A program made the translations under genes and the position numbers. DNA of 64,000 nt from an uncultured bacterium (GTDB lineage: Bacteria > Bacillota > Clostridia > Oscillospirales > Acutalibacteraceae), in contig CAJMRT010000005.1 of NCBI GenBank assembly GCA_905215855.1, positions 17,896 to 81,895 on the forward strand, read 5' to 3'. The notes beneath the pieces were generated by a model. The model was not told the DNA's origin. It saw nothing but the letters and a program-made list of their open reading frames with translations, and ran no database searches. Shown one piece after another: positions 17,501-26,302 of this stretch (position 1 is its first letter; each line of letters begins with the position of its first letter).

Positions 17501-19138
17501 CCCTGGATTGCAAAAACCCGTCATTCAACACCGGGTGTATCGCTCATCTCTCCCCCACCGCACCACGACATTTACTCAATTGAGGACCTTGCACAGCTTA
17601 TCTACGACCTCAAAAATTCTAACAAAGACGCAAGAATCTCTGTTAAGCTCGTTTCGGAATGCGGTGTAGGTACGGTTGCCGCAGGCGTTGCAAAAGCAGG
17701 TGCAGGCGTAATCCTTATTTCAGGTTATGACGGCGGTACAGGCGCTGCTCCGAGAAACTCAATCTACAACGCAGGTCTGCCGTGGGAACTCGGTCTTGCC
17801 GAGGCTCATCAGACGCTCATTATGAACGACCTTCGTAACAAGGTTGTTATTGAAACCGACGGTAAGCTTATGAACGGCCGTGATGTTGCAATTGCCGCAA
17901 TGCTCGGTGCAGAGGAATTCGGTTTTGCAACTGCTCCGCTTGTAACTCTCGGTTGTGCAATGATGAGAGTATGTAACCTTGATACCTGCCCGTTCGGCGT
18001 TGCCACACAAAACCCCGAGCTCAGAAAAAGATTCTGCGGCAAGCCCGAATATGTAATAAACTTTATGAAGTTTGTAGCAAGCGAACTTCGTGAATATATG
18101 TCAAAGCTCGGTGTAAAAACCGTTGATGAGCTTGTCGGAAGAATTGACCTCATCAAGAGAAAAGAAGGCATCACAGGACAGGCTGCCGAGGTTGACCTTT
18201 CTAACATTCTTGACACAAACTTTGTTTCGGAAAAGGTTGAATACAACAAAAAGAGCCTTTATGATTTCAAGCTTGAATCAACACTTGACGAGAGAATCCT
18301 CTGCAAAGAATTTGCAAAGGTTCTTGCAAAAGGCACAAAGAAAAAGGTTGAAGTCAATGTTAAGAACACTGACCGTTCATTCGGTACAATCTTCGGCTCC
18401 GAGGTTACAAGAAAGCATTACAACAACCTTGATGACGATACATTTACAGTAGTCTGCAACGGTTCGGGCGGTCAGAGCTTTGGCGCATTCATTCCAAAGG
18501 GACTCACACTTGAACTTGTGGGCGACTCAAACGACTACTTCGGCAAGGGACTTTCAGGCGGTAAGCTGGTAGTTTATCCTCCGAAGAACTCAACATTTGA
18601 CGCAGGTAACAACATCATCATCGGTAATGTTGCACTTTACGGTGCAACAAGCGGCAAGGCATTCATCAACGGTGTTGCAGGCGAGCGTTTCTGTGTAAGA
18701 AACTCAGGCGCAACGGCAGTTGTTGAGGGTGTCGGCGACCACGGTTGTGAATATATGACAGGCGGTCGGGTTGTTGTTATCGGCAAAACAGGCAAAAACT
18801 TTGCCGCAGGTATGTCCGGCGGTGTTGCCTATGTTCTTGATGAAGAAAGAGATCTTTACACAAAACTCAACAAAGAAATGGTTCTCTTCTCTGAGGTAAC
18901 AGAAAAGTACGATATCATCGAACTCAAAACGCTTATAGAAGAACATGTTGCAGCAACAGGTTCACAGAGGGGCAAGAAAATCCTTGATAACTTTGACGAG
19001 TATCTTCCGAAATTCAAGAAGATTATTCCGCACGACTACAAGAGAATGATGGCTGCAATTGCCGCTTATGAAGAAAAAGGTCTTACAAACGAGCAGGCAC
19101 AGATTGAAGCTTTCTACGAAATTGTGAATAATAAATAA
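14597..19138 (+). CDS. gltB: Glutamate synthase large subunit
   Basis: Transfers the glutamine amide to 2-oxoglutarate, giving two glutamates. The 1513-residue length is typical. A short propeptide precedes the class II amidotransferase nucleophile Cys22 in HDNCGIGAV. The FMN barrel carries GEGGESLERL and GQGGKPGEGG-like loops (AQGAKPGEGGHLPG), then the 3Fe-4S cysteines in VCNLDTCPFGVATQ. The C-terminal beta-helix GXGXG-like repeats (GNVALYGATSGKAF, GDHGCEYMTGG) end the protein. Its ATG follows GAAAGGGTGA. gltD starts 13 nt downstream. Together with glnN it forms the GS-GOGAT route; the long leader suggests regulation distinct from glnN. Confidence 0.97.
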   Translation: MEQTVRENNKTLYSPKFEHDNCGIGAVVNIKGIKSHDTVANALTIVETLEHRAGKDAEGKTGDGVGILLQISHKFFKKAAAEIGIKLGSERDYAVGMFFFPQNELARNQAKKMFEIIAEKEGLTVLGWRNVPSRPEVLGHRAVDCMPAIMQCFIKRPHGVKRGLPFDRKLYVARRVFEQSNEDTYVVSLSSRTIVYKGMFLVGDLRNFFLDLQDEDYESAIAMVHSRFSTNTNPSWQRAHPNRMIVHNGEINTIRGNADKMLAREETMRSEHLKGDLDKVIPVVNTEGSDSAMLDNTLEFLVMSGMELPLAVMITIPEPWDNNGTMSQKKKDFYQYYATMMEPWDGPASILFSDGDIMGAVLDRNGLRPSRYYITDDGNLILSSEVGALPIDPAKIVTKERLRPGKMLLVDTVQGRLIDDDELKEYYASKQPYGEWLDSNLVCLKDLKIPNMKVEEHSYKERQKLQKAFGYTYEDVMTSILPMAKNGTESIAAMGTDSPLAVLSKEPQPLFNYFKQLFAQVTNPPIDAIREEVVTSTTIYIGEDGNILEERPENCKVMKIHNPILTSTDILKIKNMHIPGFKVAVIPILYYKNTSLSKAVKRLFIEADKAYNDGANILILSDRGVDENHLAIPSLLAVSALHQHLVATKKRTSLAMVLESGEPREVHHFATLLGYGASAINPYLAQETIHELIGDDLLDKDYYAAVDDYNSAVLHGIVKIASKMGISTIQSYQGSQIFEAIGIGKDVIDEYFTGTVSRIGGITIKDIEKNVDKLHTAAFDPLDLGVSDELESRGSHKFRSGKEEHLYNPQTIYMLQQATRTGDYELYKKYSHMISEEMDPVNIRGLFDFNFAETPVPLDEVESVDSIVKRFKTGAMSYGSISQEAHETLAIAMNQLHGKSNSGEGGESLERLLTKGQKVDRCSAIKQVASGRFGVTSRYLTSANEIQIKMAQGAKPGEGGHLPGKKVYPWIAKTRHSTPGVSLISPPPHHDIYSIEDLAQLIYDLKNSNKDARISVKLVSECGVGTVAAGVAKAGAGVILISGYDGGTGAAPRNSIYNAGLPWELGLAEAHQTLIMNDLRNKVVIETDGKLMNGRDVAIAAMLGAEEFGFATAPLVTLGCAMMRVCNLDTCPFGVATQNPELRKRFCGKPEYVINFMKFVASELREYMSKLGVKTVDELVGRIDLIKRKEGITGQAAEVDLSNILDTNFVSEKVEYNKKSLYDFKLESTLDERILCKEFAKVLAKGTKKKVEVNVKNTDRSFGTIFGSEVTRKHYNNLDDDTFTVVCNGSGGQSFGAFIPKGLTLELVGDSNDYFGKGLSGGKLVVYPPKNSTFDAGNNIIIGNVALYGATSGKAFINGVAGERFCVRNSGATAVVEGVGDHGCEYMTGGRVVVIGKTGKNFAAGMSGGVAYVLDEERDLYTKLNKEMVLFSEVTEKYDIIELKTLIEEHVAATGSQRGKKILDNFDEYLPKFKKIIPHDYKRMMAAIAAYEEKGLTNEQAQIEAFYEIVNNK

Positions 19139-19151
19139 GGAGGGGACATCA

Positions 19152-20636
19152 ATGGGAAAACCAACAGGATTTATGGAATATAAGCGTGAGGATGCTCCGG
19201 CATACTCCGTAAAAGAGAGAATCAAAAATTTTGACGAGTTTCACGATCCCCTCAGCAAAGAGGATCAGCAAAAACAGGGTGCAAGATGCATGGACTGCGG
19301 TGTGCCTTTCTGTCAGGCAGGAATGCAGATCGGTTCTGCATTCTCAGGCTGTCCGCTTAACAACCTCATTCCCGAATGGAACGACCTCATCTACAAGGGC
19401 AACTGGGAACAGGCTTACAACCGTCTTAAAGTTACAAACAACTTCCCCGAATTTACATCCCGTGTATGTCCTGCTCTCTGTGAAAAGGCATGCACCTGCG
19501 GTGCAAACGGTGACGCTGTCAGCGTAAGAGCCAACGAATACGGAATCATTGAAAATGCCTATGAAGAAGGTCTTGCAGACGCAAGAATTCCAAAGGTAAG
19601 AACAGGCAAGAAAATTGCAATCATCGGTTCGGGTCCATCGGGACTTGCCGCTGCCGACCAGCTCAATCAGCGCGGTCACTCTGTAACGGTATTTGAACGC
19701 AATGACAGAGTAGGCGGTCTGCTTATGTACGGCATTCCGAATATGAAGCTTGAAAAAGATGTTATCGAACGCAAGATTAACATTATGGAAGAAGAAGGCG
19801 TAACCTTTGAAACCTGCTCAAATGTCGGCAAAGACATCAAGGCAAGCGAAATCCTCAAGGACTTTGACCGTGTAATCCTTGCTTGCGGTGCATCAAATCC
19901 GAGAGATATCAAAGTTCCCGGCAGAGAGGCAAATGGCATTTACTTTGCCGTTGACTTCCTCAAATCAACAACAAAATCACTTCTTGACTGCAACCTCAGA
20001 GAGGGTACATTCATCAGCGCAAAAGGCAAGAATGTAATGGTAATCGGCGGCGGCGACACAGGTAACGACTGCGTCGGCACAAGCATCAGACACGGTGCAA
20101 AATCCGTTCTTCAGCTTGAAATGATGCCTAAACTTCCCGACGCAAGAAGTGCCGATAACCCATGGCCGCAATGGCCGAGAGTCTGCAAAACAGACTACGG
20201 TCAGGAAGAGGCTATTGAAGTTTACGGTCACGATCCACGAGTTTATCAGACAACCGTTAAGCAGTTCATTGCTGACAAGAACGGCAATCTTGTAGGTGCG
20301 GAGCTTGTTAAGCTCAAGCCCGAAAAGGATGCTAAAACAGGCAAACTTATGATGAAAGAGGTTGAAGGCTCAGAGTACAAGGTTGATGTTGAACTCGTAC
20401 TCATTGCGGCAGGATTCCTCGGCAGCGAAAACTATGTAACCAAGGCATTCGGTGTTGAAACAAACGCAAGAACCAATGTTGCAACGGCAGAAGGCTCACA
20501 CAAGACAAATGTTGAAAATGTATTTGTTACAGGCGATATGCACAGAGGACAGTCACTTGTTGTCTGGGCAATTCGTGAGGGCAGAGATGTTGCCAAAGAA
20601 GTTGACGAAAGCCTTATGGGATACACAAATCTTTGA
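19152..20636 (+). CDS. gltD: Glutamate synthase small subunit (NADPH-dependent)
   Basis: FAD-dependent subunit that passes electrons from NADPH through two 4Fe-4S clusters to GltB. 494 residues, normal for the beta subunit. The N-terminal cysteine clusters CMDCGVPFCQ, SGCPLNN and VCPALCEKACTCG are present. A first Rossmann motif for FAD follows (IIGSGPSGLAAADQL), then a second for NADPH (VIGGGDTGNDCVG), and near the end VFVTGDMHRGQSLVVWAI. The ATG follows AAGGAGGGG, 13 nt after gltB, so the two are one operon. A terminator follows about 60 nt downstream. Confidence 0.97.
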   Translation: MGKPTGFMEYKREDAPAYSVKERIKNFDEFHDPLSKEDQQKQGARCMDCGVPFCQAGMQIGSAFSGCPLNNLIPEWNDLIYKGNWEQAYNRLKVTNNFPEFTSRVCPALCEKACTCGANGDAVSVRANEYGIIENAYEEGLADARIPKVRTGKKIAIIGSGPSGLAAADQLNQRGHSVTVFERNDRVGGLLMYGIPNMKLEKDVIERKINIMEEEGVTFETCSNVGKDIKASEILKDFDRVILACGASNPRDIKVPGREANGIYFAVDFLKSTTKSLLDCNLREGTFISAKGKNVMVIGGGDTGNDCVGTSIRHGAKSVLQLEMMPKLPDARSADNPWPQWPRVCKTDYGQEEAIEVYGHDPRVYQTTVKQFIADKNGNLVGAELVKLKPEKDAKTGKLMMKEVEGSEYKVDVELVLIAAGFLGSENYVTKAFGVETNARTNVATAEGSHKTNVENVFVTGDMHRGQSLVVWAIREGRDVAKEVDESLMGYTNL

Positions 20637-20696
20637 TTGATTACAAATAACCTGATAATCCTCAATTTTTCGATATATCGGTTAATAATCAGAAAG

Positions 20697-20728
20697 CGCA
20701 GGAGCGGATTTTCCCCCCTGCGTTTTTC
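20697..20728 (+). terminator. Intrinsic terminator after gltBD
   Basis: CGCAGG (20697-20702) pairs with CCTGCG (20717-20722), followed by TTTTTCTTT. Confidence 0.75.
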
Positions 20729-20752
20729 TTTGTCATTAAGGATTTGTTTCTG

Positions 20753-20781
20753 TTGCATATCAATATGATTGATGATAAAAT
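20753..20781 (+). promoter_or_regulatory. Promoter of the rRNA methyltransferase gene
   Basis: TTGCAT (20753-20758), 17-nt spacer, TAAAAT (20776-20781), about 40 nt before the ATG. Confidence 0.5.
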
Positions 20782-20820
20782 ATAGAATATATACAATGCA
20801 ATAAAATGTGAGGAAATATT

Positions 20821-21993
20821 ATGAGTAACAGACCTGAAACCAATAAACAAAGCTGTCCCGTTTACAAAAAATGCGGCGGTTGTCAACTGCAAAATCTGTC
20901 ATATCCCGAACAGCTTGAATTCAAGCAGAAGAAAGTCGAAAAACTTCTCAAACGCTTTTGCACCGTTGAAAAAATTATCGGAATGAAAATTCCCTACCAC
21001 TACCGCAACAAGGTTCAGGCGGCTTTTTATACAGACAAAAAGGGTAAAATCATTTCGGGTGTGTATCAGTCGGGCAGTCATCATGTTGTCGGAATTGACA
21101 GCTGTCAGACAGAGGATGTTATTGCCGACAAAATCATCGTTGCAGTACGCAAGCTCCTCCCCTCTTTCAGAATGACAACCTATAACGAGGACACAGGCAA
21201 AGGTTTTCTCCGTCACATTCTTGTGAAAAGAGGCTTTGCGACAAATCAGATTATGCTTGTGCTTGTGACAGGTACACCTGTTTTTCCGTCAAAAAACAAT
21301 TTTGTAAAAGCGATTCTGAAACAGTTTCCCGAAATCACAACCATTGTGCAAAATATAAACCCCTACCGCACCAACCTTGTACTCGGTGACAATCAGAAAG
21401 TGCTGTACGGCAAGGGCTATATTGAGGATATTCTCTGCGGTTGCAGGTTCAGAATTTCGCCGAAAAGCTTTTACCAAATTAACCCTGTTCAGACCGAAGT
21501 TTTGTACGGCAAAGCAATTGAATTTGCAAATCTCAAAGGCAACGAAACCGTGCTTGACACCTACTGCGGAATCGGCACAATCGGCATAATTGCCGCCAAA
21601 AACGGCGCAGGGAATGTTATCGGTGCAGAACTTAACGGCGATGCCGTGAGGGATGCAATCGTAAACGCAAGAGCAAATAATCTGAAAAATATCCGTTTCT
21701 ACAAAGCCGATGCGGGCGAGTTTATGAGAGAAGCTGCAGACGAGGACGAAAAGCCCGATGTTGTGTTTATGGATCCGCCAAGAGCCGGAAGTGACCGAAA
21801 ATTTCTCGACTCACTAATCAAAATGTCTCCGAAAAAGGTTGTCTATGTTTCCTGCAACCCCGAAACATTGGCAAGGGATTTAGCCTACCTAACCCAAAAC
21901 AGCCCCTACAAAGCCAAAAAAATCCAACCCGTAGATATGTTCCCCCACACAGCACATGTGGAGACGGTTGTCATTTTGAATAGAAATGTATGA
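20821..21993 (+). CDS. rlmD: 23S rRNA (uracil-5)-methyltransferase, RlmD/RlmCD type
   Basis: SAM-dependent RNA m5U methyltransferase of the TrmA/RumA family. 390 residues, shorter than the usual ~450 because the N-terminal TRAM domain is absent and the protein opens almost directly with the 4Fe-4S motif CPVYKKCGGCQLQ. The SAM motif is DTYCGIGTIGIIAA near residue 245, the DPPRAG motif near 320 and the catalytic Cys is in VYVSCNPETLARDL. Relatives methylate U747/U1939 of 23S rRNA; which site is used here cannot be told from sequence. The ATG follows GAGGAAAT. It is monocistronic between a terminator and the AT-rich region downstream. Confidence 0.9.
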   Translation: MSNRPETNKQSCPVYKKCGGCQLQNLSYPEQLEFKQKKVEKLLKRFCTVEKIIGMKIPYHYRNKVQAAFYTDKKGKIISGVYQSGSHHVVGIDSCQTEDVIADKIIVAVRKLLPSFRMTTYNEDTGKGFLRHILVKRGFATNQIMLVLVTGTPVFPSKNNFVKAILKQFPEITTIVQNINPYRTNLVLGDNQKVLYGKGYIEDILCGCRFRISPKSFYQINPVQTEVLYGKAIEFANLKGNETVLDTYCGIGTIGIIAAKNGAGNVIGAELNGDAVRDAIVNARANNLKNIRFYKADAGEFMREAADEDEKPDVVFMDPPRAGSDRKFLDSLIKMSPKKVVYVSCNPETLARDLAYLTQNSPYKAKKIQPVDMFPHTAHVETVVILNRNV

Positions 21994-22097
21994 TGTAAAT
22001 ACAAGGGTTAAAACCATATCTTTCAAAAAGCTTAATTTGCAGTAGAGGTATTTTGTGTATTTATACAAAAACATTACACACAACCAAGCAAAAACTA

Positions 22098-22126
22098 TTG
22101 ACAGTTCTGTTTTTAATGATTATAAT
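22098..22126 (+). promoter_or_regulatory. Promoter of the cohesin-like protein gene
   Basis: Perfect TTGACA (22098-22103), 17-nt spacer, perfect TATAAT (22121-22126); the ATG lies ~30 nt downstream behind AAAGGGGG. Confidence 0.8.
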
Positions 22127-22154
22127 TTAAGTAATAAATAAAAGGGGGATTATT

Positions 22155-23021
22155 ATGGTTAAAACAGTTAAATCAATATTGTCAATTACTTTTATAGTTA
22201 TATTTTCTACTTTAATATTTTGCATACCAACAAGTGCAGTAGAAGATAATTTAAAAATCAATATTACCTATAATGAAAACAATTCTATTCGTGCTAAAGT
22301 AGGTGATATTATAAAATATTCTATTTGTATGTCAGATGTAACTGAAGATGTTCTTGGCGTTAAAATAAATGGATTTTATGATAGTGAATATTTATCTATT
22401 GTTCAAAATTCATTTACAACCGATGCATTTTCCAATTATGATACAAGCACCGGAACTAATAATTGTTATACCCTACAATGGACTGATGTTCAAAATCTTG
22501 CCAAAATTGATCCTAATACACCTCTTTTCACAATTGAATTTAAAGTTGAAAAGAATGGGGAAACAGATTTGTCTTATTTCATTACTGATATGTACGGTGA
22601 AGATATGACTTATCTTAAATCTTATACCATTACTTGCAATGTATCAGTAAATGGAAACGAAGAGGAAAAGAATCTTACACCCATTGTTAATCCTGATTGT
22701 GTGAATGATTCTAGTTTTCAAGGATCATTTATTAACTATATTGATGGAATGGGCGAAAATAATACTACAAATAAATCTAATCATCAAATTGCTAAAACTG
22801 TAGAAGAAAACACTTCAAATACAACTTCTGTGATTAGTAGCGATAATAAAAGTTCTATAGCTGAAACACAATTTAAACATGTTACAAAAGTAACAGGTAA
22901 TATGTTGGGATCTGGTGGAGATTACACATACGCTAACATTATAGTTGCAGGTACAATAATTTTATTAATTATGGCTATAATAATTGTAATTTTAAAAATC
23001 CGTTCACACAAAACCAATTAA
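22155..23021 (+). CDS. Membrane-anchored surface protein with a cohesin-like domain
   Basis: 288 residues. An N-terminal signal peptide (about 1-29, cleavage near PTSAVED) is followed by a ~150-residue beta-rich region with cohesin-like spacing: GVKINGFYDSEYLSIVQNSF, then LQWTDVQN and PLFTIEFKVEKNG. A Ser/Thr/Asn-rich linker leads to a C-terminal hydrophobic helix (~255-280, IIVAGTIILLIMAIIIV) and a short basic tail, so it is anchored with the domain outside. Cohesins bind dockerins in cellulosomes of ruminococci; here the match is weak and a general carbohydrate-binding beta-sandwich is also possible. Codon use is much more AT-rich than in the neighbours, hinting at recent acquisition. No dockerin partner is in the window. 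Confidence 0.55.
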   Translation: MVKTVKSILSITFIVIFSTLIFCIPTSAVEDNLKINITYNENNSIRAKVGDIIKYSICMSDVTEDVLGVKINGFYDSEYLSIVQNSFTTDAFSNYDTSTGTNNCYTLQWTDVQNLAKIDPNTPLFTIEFKVEKNGETDLSYFITDMYGEDMTYLKSYTITCNVSVNGNEEEKNLTPIVNPDCVNDSSFQGSFINYIDGMGENNTTNKSNHQIAKTVEENTSNTTSVISSDNKSSIAETQFKHVTKVTGNMLGSGGDYTYANIIVAGTIILLIMAIIIVILKIRSHKTN

Positions 23022-23053
23022 AATTTTGGCAATAATAACACATTAATCTTAGT

Positions 23054-23117
23054 ATGACATATAGTGTAATTGGAAGTATTTCATGTAATGAAAATTTTCA
23101 ACTACATTATATGTCAT
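23054..23117 (+). terminator. Long inverted repeat after the cohesin-like gene, probable terminator
   Basis: ATGACATATAGTGTA (23054-23068) pairs with TACATTATATGTCAT (23103-23117) with one G-U pair; an inner TTTCAT/ATGAAA hairpin fills the loop, and TTTTATTATAG follows. The rest of 23118-23338 is AT-rich with no gene seen apart from an imperfect GTGAATG/CATTCAC inverted repeat near 23221-23267. Confidence 0.5.
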
Positions 23118-23338
23118 TTTATTATAGTTGTTCTTGTATTTGATACAAGCATATTACACTAATATAAATACACGCTGTTATGTAAAAAAAAATAGGTAGA
23201 TTATAAAATCGGATTTAAAAGTGAATGTGATTTATTGGAAGACAACTTTCCTTTACCTGCGGTTCAAATGGAAATTTCATTCACCTGTCCGTGGGTATTA
23301 GAAACGGAAAACATATACTAAAACAGAGGAGTAATCAT

Positions 23339-25501
23339 ATGGGGCGAGCATTTTCATCGGGTGATGCTAAGAGGGTTTTGGCGGTTCACGGCGAAAATCT
23401 TAACAAGTTACATTACATAAACGAGCTGTCCGAGGGATACAGAGCCGAGGTCAAGAACTCGGTTGACAGCTACATAACGACAAAGGCAATGCAGACGCTT
23501 GCGAATATTTCGGTTGACGAGCTGAACCGTGACAAGCAGGGAATCAGGGTAAAACTTCTTCACGATAACGGCTACAACACGATTGCCGACCTTGCGAATG
23601 TGCCTATTTTACAGTTTGAAATGATTAACGGAATCAGCTTTGACGGCGCACAAACTATCCGCAAAGCGGTTGACGCAATGATTGCACAGGTCAAGAGCGG
23701 CACAAAACTGTCGCTCAGCACCGACAATAAAACCGCAGAAACAACGAGGATTGTAAGGGCGCTTGCAATGTACAGAATCGTGATGCCTGTTTCAAAAAAG
23801 AGCGGTCAGTTGCTTGTAACATATGAGAGCCGTGTCAATCAGGCAAGGGCGAACATTGCCCCTGCCACAAGCGGTTTTAAGTGGTTCTTTACATCAAAGG
23901 CAAACAAGCAGAATGCCGAAAGTGCGTACAATTTGCTGTCATCGCTCATCGGCACTGAATACGGTACTTTTGCCGACAAAAATCTTTCGATTGCACAATA
24001 CGCAAACCAAATTTCCGACAACGATGCGTGGACGGATTTTGAAAATCACTCAATCAATTTTTACAATCTGCTTGAGGACATTGCACCCGGAGTTTTGGGC
24101 AATGACAACAGCGTTTACGGTTTGCCCGAAGGACTTGCAGGCGAAATTCAGAGCGAAGAATTTAACCCCGAGGGTTTGAAGTGTGAACTTCGAAAATATC
24201 AGGAAACAGGCGTAAAATACGCACTTCATCAAAAGAAAGTTCTTCTCGGAGATGAAATGGGACTCGGCAAAACCATTCAGGCGATTGCCGTTATGGTTTC
24301 ATTACGCAACGGCGGTGCAACTCATTTTATGGTTGTCTGCCCTGCAAGCGTAATTGCGAACTGGTGCCGTGAAATTGCCGCAAAGAGCGACTTGTCCGTT
24401 GTTAAAATCCACGGTCACGACAGAAATTCGGCACTTGAAAGCTGGCTTGCAAACGGCGGTGTTGCCGTTACAACCTACGAAACTACAGGCTTCATCAATC
24501 TTGCCGACAATTTCAGATTTTCAACGCTCATTGTTGACGAGGCGCACTACATCAAAAATCCCGAGGCAAGGCGAACAGGCAATGTACGCAACATTGCCGA
24601 CCACGCAGAGCGTATGCTGTTTATGACAGGTACGGCTCTCGAAAATAAGGTTGACGAAATGATTGAGCTTATCAAGGTTCTGCAACCGCTTGTTGCCGAC
24701 GATATTAAGGGTATGGAGTACCTCTCCTCTGCCCCGCAGTTCCGTGAAAAGGTCGCCCCTGTTTACTTCCGCAGAAAGCGTGAAGATGTGCTGACCGAAC
24801 TTCCGGAACTGATTGAAAAGAAAGAATGGTGCGAACTTGGTTCGGAGGAAAAGTCGGCATATGAGGATGCCGTGCTTAATCGAAATTACGCTAAGGCTCG
24901 CAGAGTATCGTGGAATATTGACGATATGAGCAAGTCATCAAAGGCTCAGCGACTGCTTGAACTCGTTGACAAAGCCGCCGAGGACGGCAGAAAGGTTATT
25001 GTGTTCTCATTCTTTCTTGACACAATTGCAAAGGTCACGGCAATTCTCGGTGACAGGTGCGTTAGTCCGATTAACGGCTCGGTTTCTCCACAACGCAGGC
25101 AGGAAATCATTGACGAATTTGATAAAGCTCAAGCCGGCAAAGTTCTTCCTGCACAAATTCAGTCGGGCGGTACGGGACTGAACATTCAGTCCGCAAGCGT
25201 GATTATCCTATGCGAACCGCAGTTCAAACCGTCGGTTGAAAATCAGGCGATTTCAAGAGCATACAGAATGGGACAAACACGAAATGTGCTTGTTTACAGA
25301 CTTCTTTGCGAAGATACCGTTGACGAAAAAATTCTGAAAATTCTCGGCAGTAAACAGAATATTTTCGATGCCTTTGCCGACAAATCCGTAGCCGCCGAAA
25401 ACAGTACCGAAGCAGTTGAAATTGACGATACAGGCTTTGCAAACATTATGGACGAAGAAACAAAGCGTATCACAGCCGAGCAGGAGAAAATCAATGAATA
25501 A
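23339..25501 (+). CDS. SNF2-family DNA-dependent ATPase (helicase-like)
   Basis: 720 residues from the ATG at 23339, placed behind GAGGAG; an in-frame start 48 nt earlier has no such site. The N-terminal ~330 residues are not recognised apart from a helix-hairpin-helix-like stretch (DNGYNTIADLANVPILQFE). The SNF2 core follows: Walker A LGDEMGLGKTIQAI, DEAH box IVDEAHYIKN, motif III MTGTALENK, then the C-terminal helicase half with GTGLNIQSASVII and the arginine finger AISRAYRMGQT. Such proteins translocate on double-stranded DNA to remodel complexes. Its stop overlaps the start of the small DinB-like frame (ATGAATAA). No methylase, nuclease or phage gene is adjacent, so a defence role is not supported. 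Confidence 0.85.
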   Translation: MGRAFSSGDAKRVLAVHGENLNKLHYINELSEGYRAEVKNSVDSYITTKAMQTLANISVDELNRDKQGIRVKLLHDNGYNTIADLANVPILQFEMINGISFDGAQTIRKAVDAMIAQVKSGTKLSLSTDNKTAETTRIVRALAMYRIVMPVSKKSGQLLVTYESRVNQARANIAPATSGFKWFFTSKANKQNAESAYNLLSSLIGTEYGTFADKNLSIAQYANQISDNDAWTDFENHSINFYNLLEDIAPGVLGNDNSVYGLPEGLAGEIQSEEFNPEGLKCELRKYQETGVKYALHQKKVLLGDEMGLGKTIQAIAVMVSLRNGGATHFMVVCPASVIANWCREIAAKSDLSVVKIHGHDRNSALESWLANGGVAVTTYETTGFINLADNFRFSTLIVDEAHYIKNPEARRTGNVRNIADHAERMLFMTGTALENKVDEMIELIKVLQPLVADDIKGMEYLSSAPQFREKVAPVYFRRKREDVLTELPELIEKKEWCELGSEEKSAYEDAVLNRNYAKARRVSWNIDDMSKSSKAQRLLELVDKAAEDGRKVIVFSFFLDTIAKVTAILGDRCVSPINGSVSPQRRQEIIDEFDKAQAGKVLPAQIQSGGTGLNIQSASVIILCEPQFKPSVENQAISRAYRMGQTRNVLVYRLLCEDTVDEKILKILGSKQNIFDAFADKSVAAENSTEAVEIDDTGFANIMDEETKRITAEQEKINE

Positions 25502-26147
25502 AGAGTGGTCTGAACTCAACAAGCTGATGCAACAGCAAATCAACCGAAAAGATACATTTTCAGATGGAATTGACACGCTGTTAAAACTGCGAAATGAAAT
25601 TTTTGACAGTCTTATTGCGTTAAGAGATGAACTCACAAATGAGTAATTTGGCGAAATGCCGTTCATCAACGCAAACGGTTACCACAACAAGAGCGTTGCC
25701 TATTCGATATGGCATATGTTCCGCATTGAGGACATCGTTGCTCACACGCTCATACTCGGTGATGAACAGGTTTTCTTTGCCGAAAATTTTAAACAGAAAA
25801 TCGGCTCACCGATTATAACAACCGGCAATGAACTTGTAAAAAATGAAATCCGTGACTTTTCAAATACGCTTGATATATCGGCTCTGTACGAATATTGTAC
25901 TGCCGTTAAAACTTCAACAGACAAGTTGCTTTCAGAGCTTGAATATAGCGATTTAAAAAGAAAAATCGCCCCCGAATCAAGACAAAATCTGATTGAGAGC
26001 GGTTATGTCAGCACAGATGAAAACGCAGTCTGGCTTGTTGACTATTGGTGCGGTAAGGATGTCAAAGGGCTTATAAAAATGCCGTTTTCAAGGCATTTCA
26101 TTATGCATACAGATGCATCAATCCGCATAAAAAATAAATTTCGTTAA
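25494..26147 (+). pseudogene. DinB-like protein gene interrupted by an in-frame TAA
   Basis: Reading from the ATG at 25494, 50 codons (MNKEWSELNKLMQQQINRKD...) reach a TAA at 25644-25646. The same frame then continues through FGEMPFINANGYHNKS to a stop at 26147. Together the two pieces make about 217 codons with the DinB-like histidine pattern: YSIWHMFRIEDIVAH in the first third, and WLVDYWCGKDVKGL with PFSRHFIMHTDA at the end. DinB-fold proteins are metal-binding four-helix enzymes of varied function. A single base change would restore the frame. An ATG at 25656 could re-initiate on the C-terminal part, but its weak upstream site makes a functional product doubtful. A sequencing error is also possible. 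Confidence 0.7.
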
Positions 26148-26302
26148 ACATTTGAGTGTAAATTTGAGTTGAGGAAAATTCAGAACTTGTAAAACCTGTA
26201 AATACAAACAGCTTAATTGCAAACAATAGCAGAACTCAGCAGTAAATGTCAGGAATATAATCACATTCTCCGCTATAATTAACACATCGGAGGGAAAAAG
26301 AT

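Noticed and set aside
23339..26147. SNF2 helicase plus downstream genes as a phage defence island
   Set aside because: No nuclease, methylase, REase, integrase or other defence gene is adjacent; the neighbours are DinB-like and AraC-like fragments and metabolic genes.
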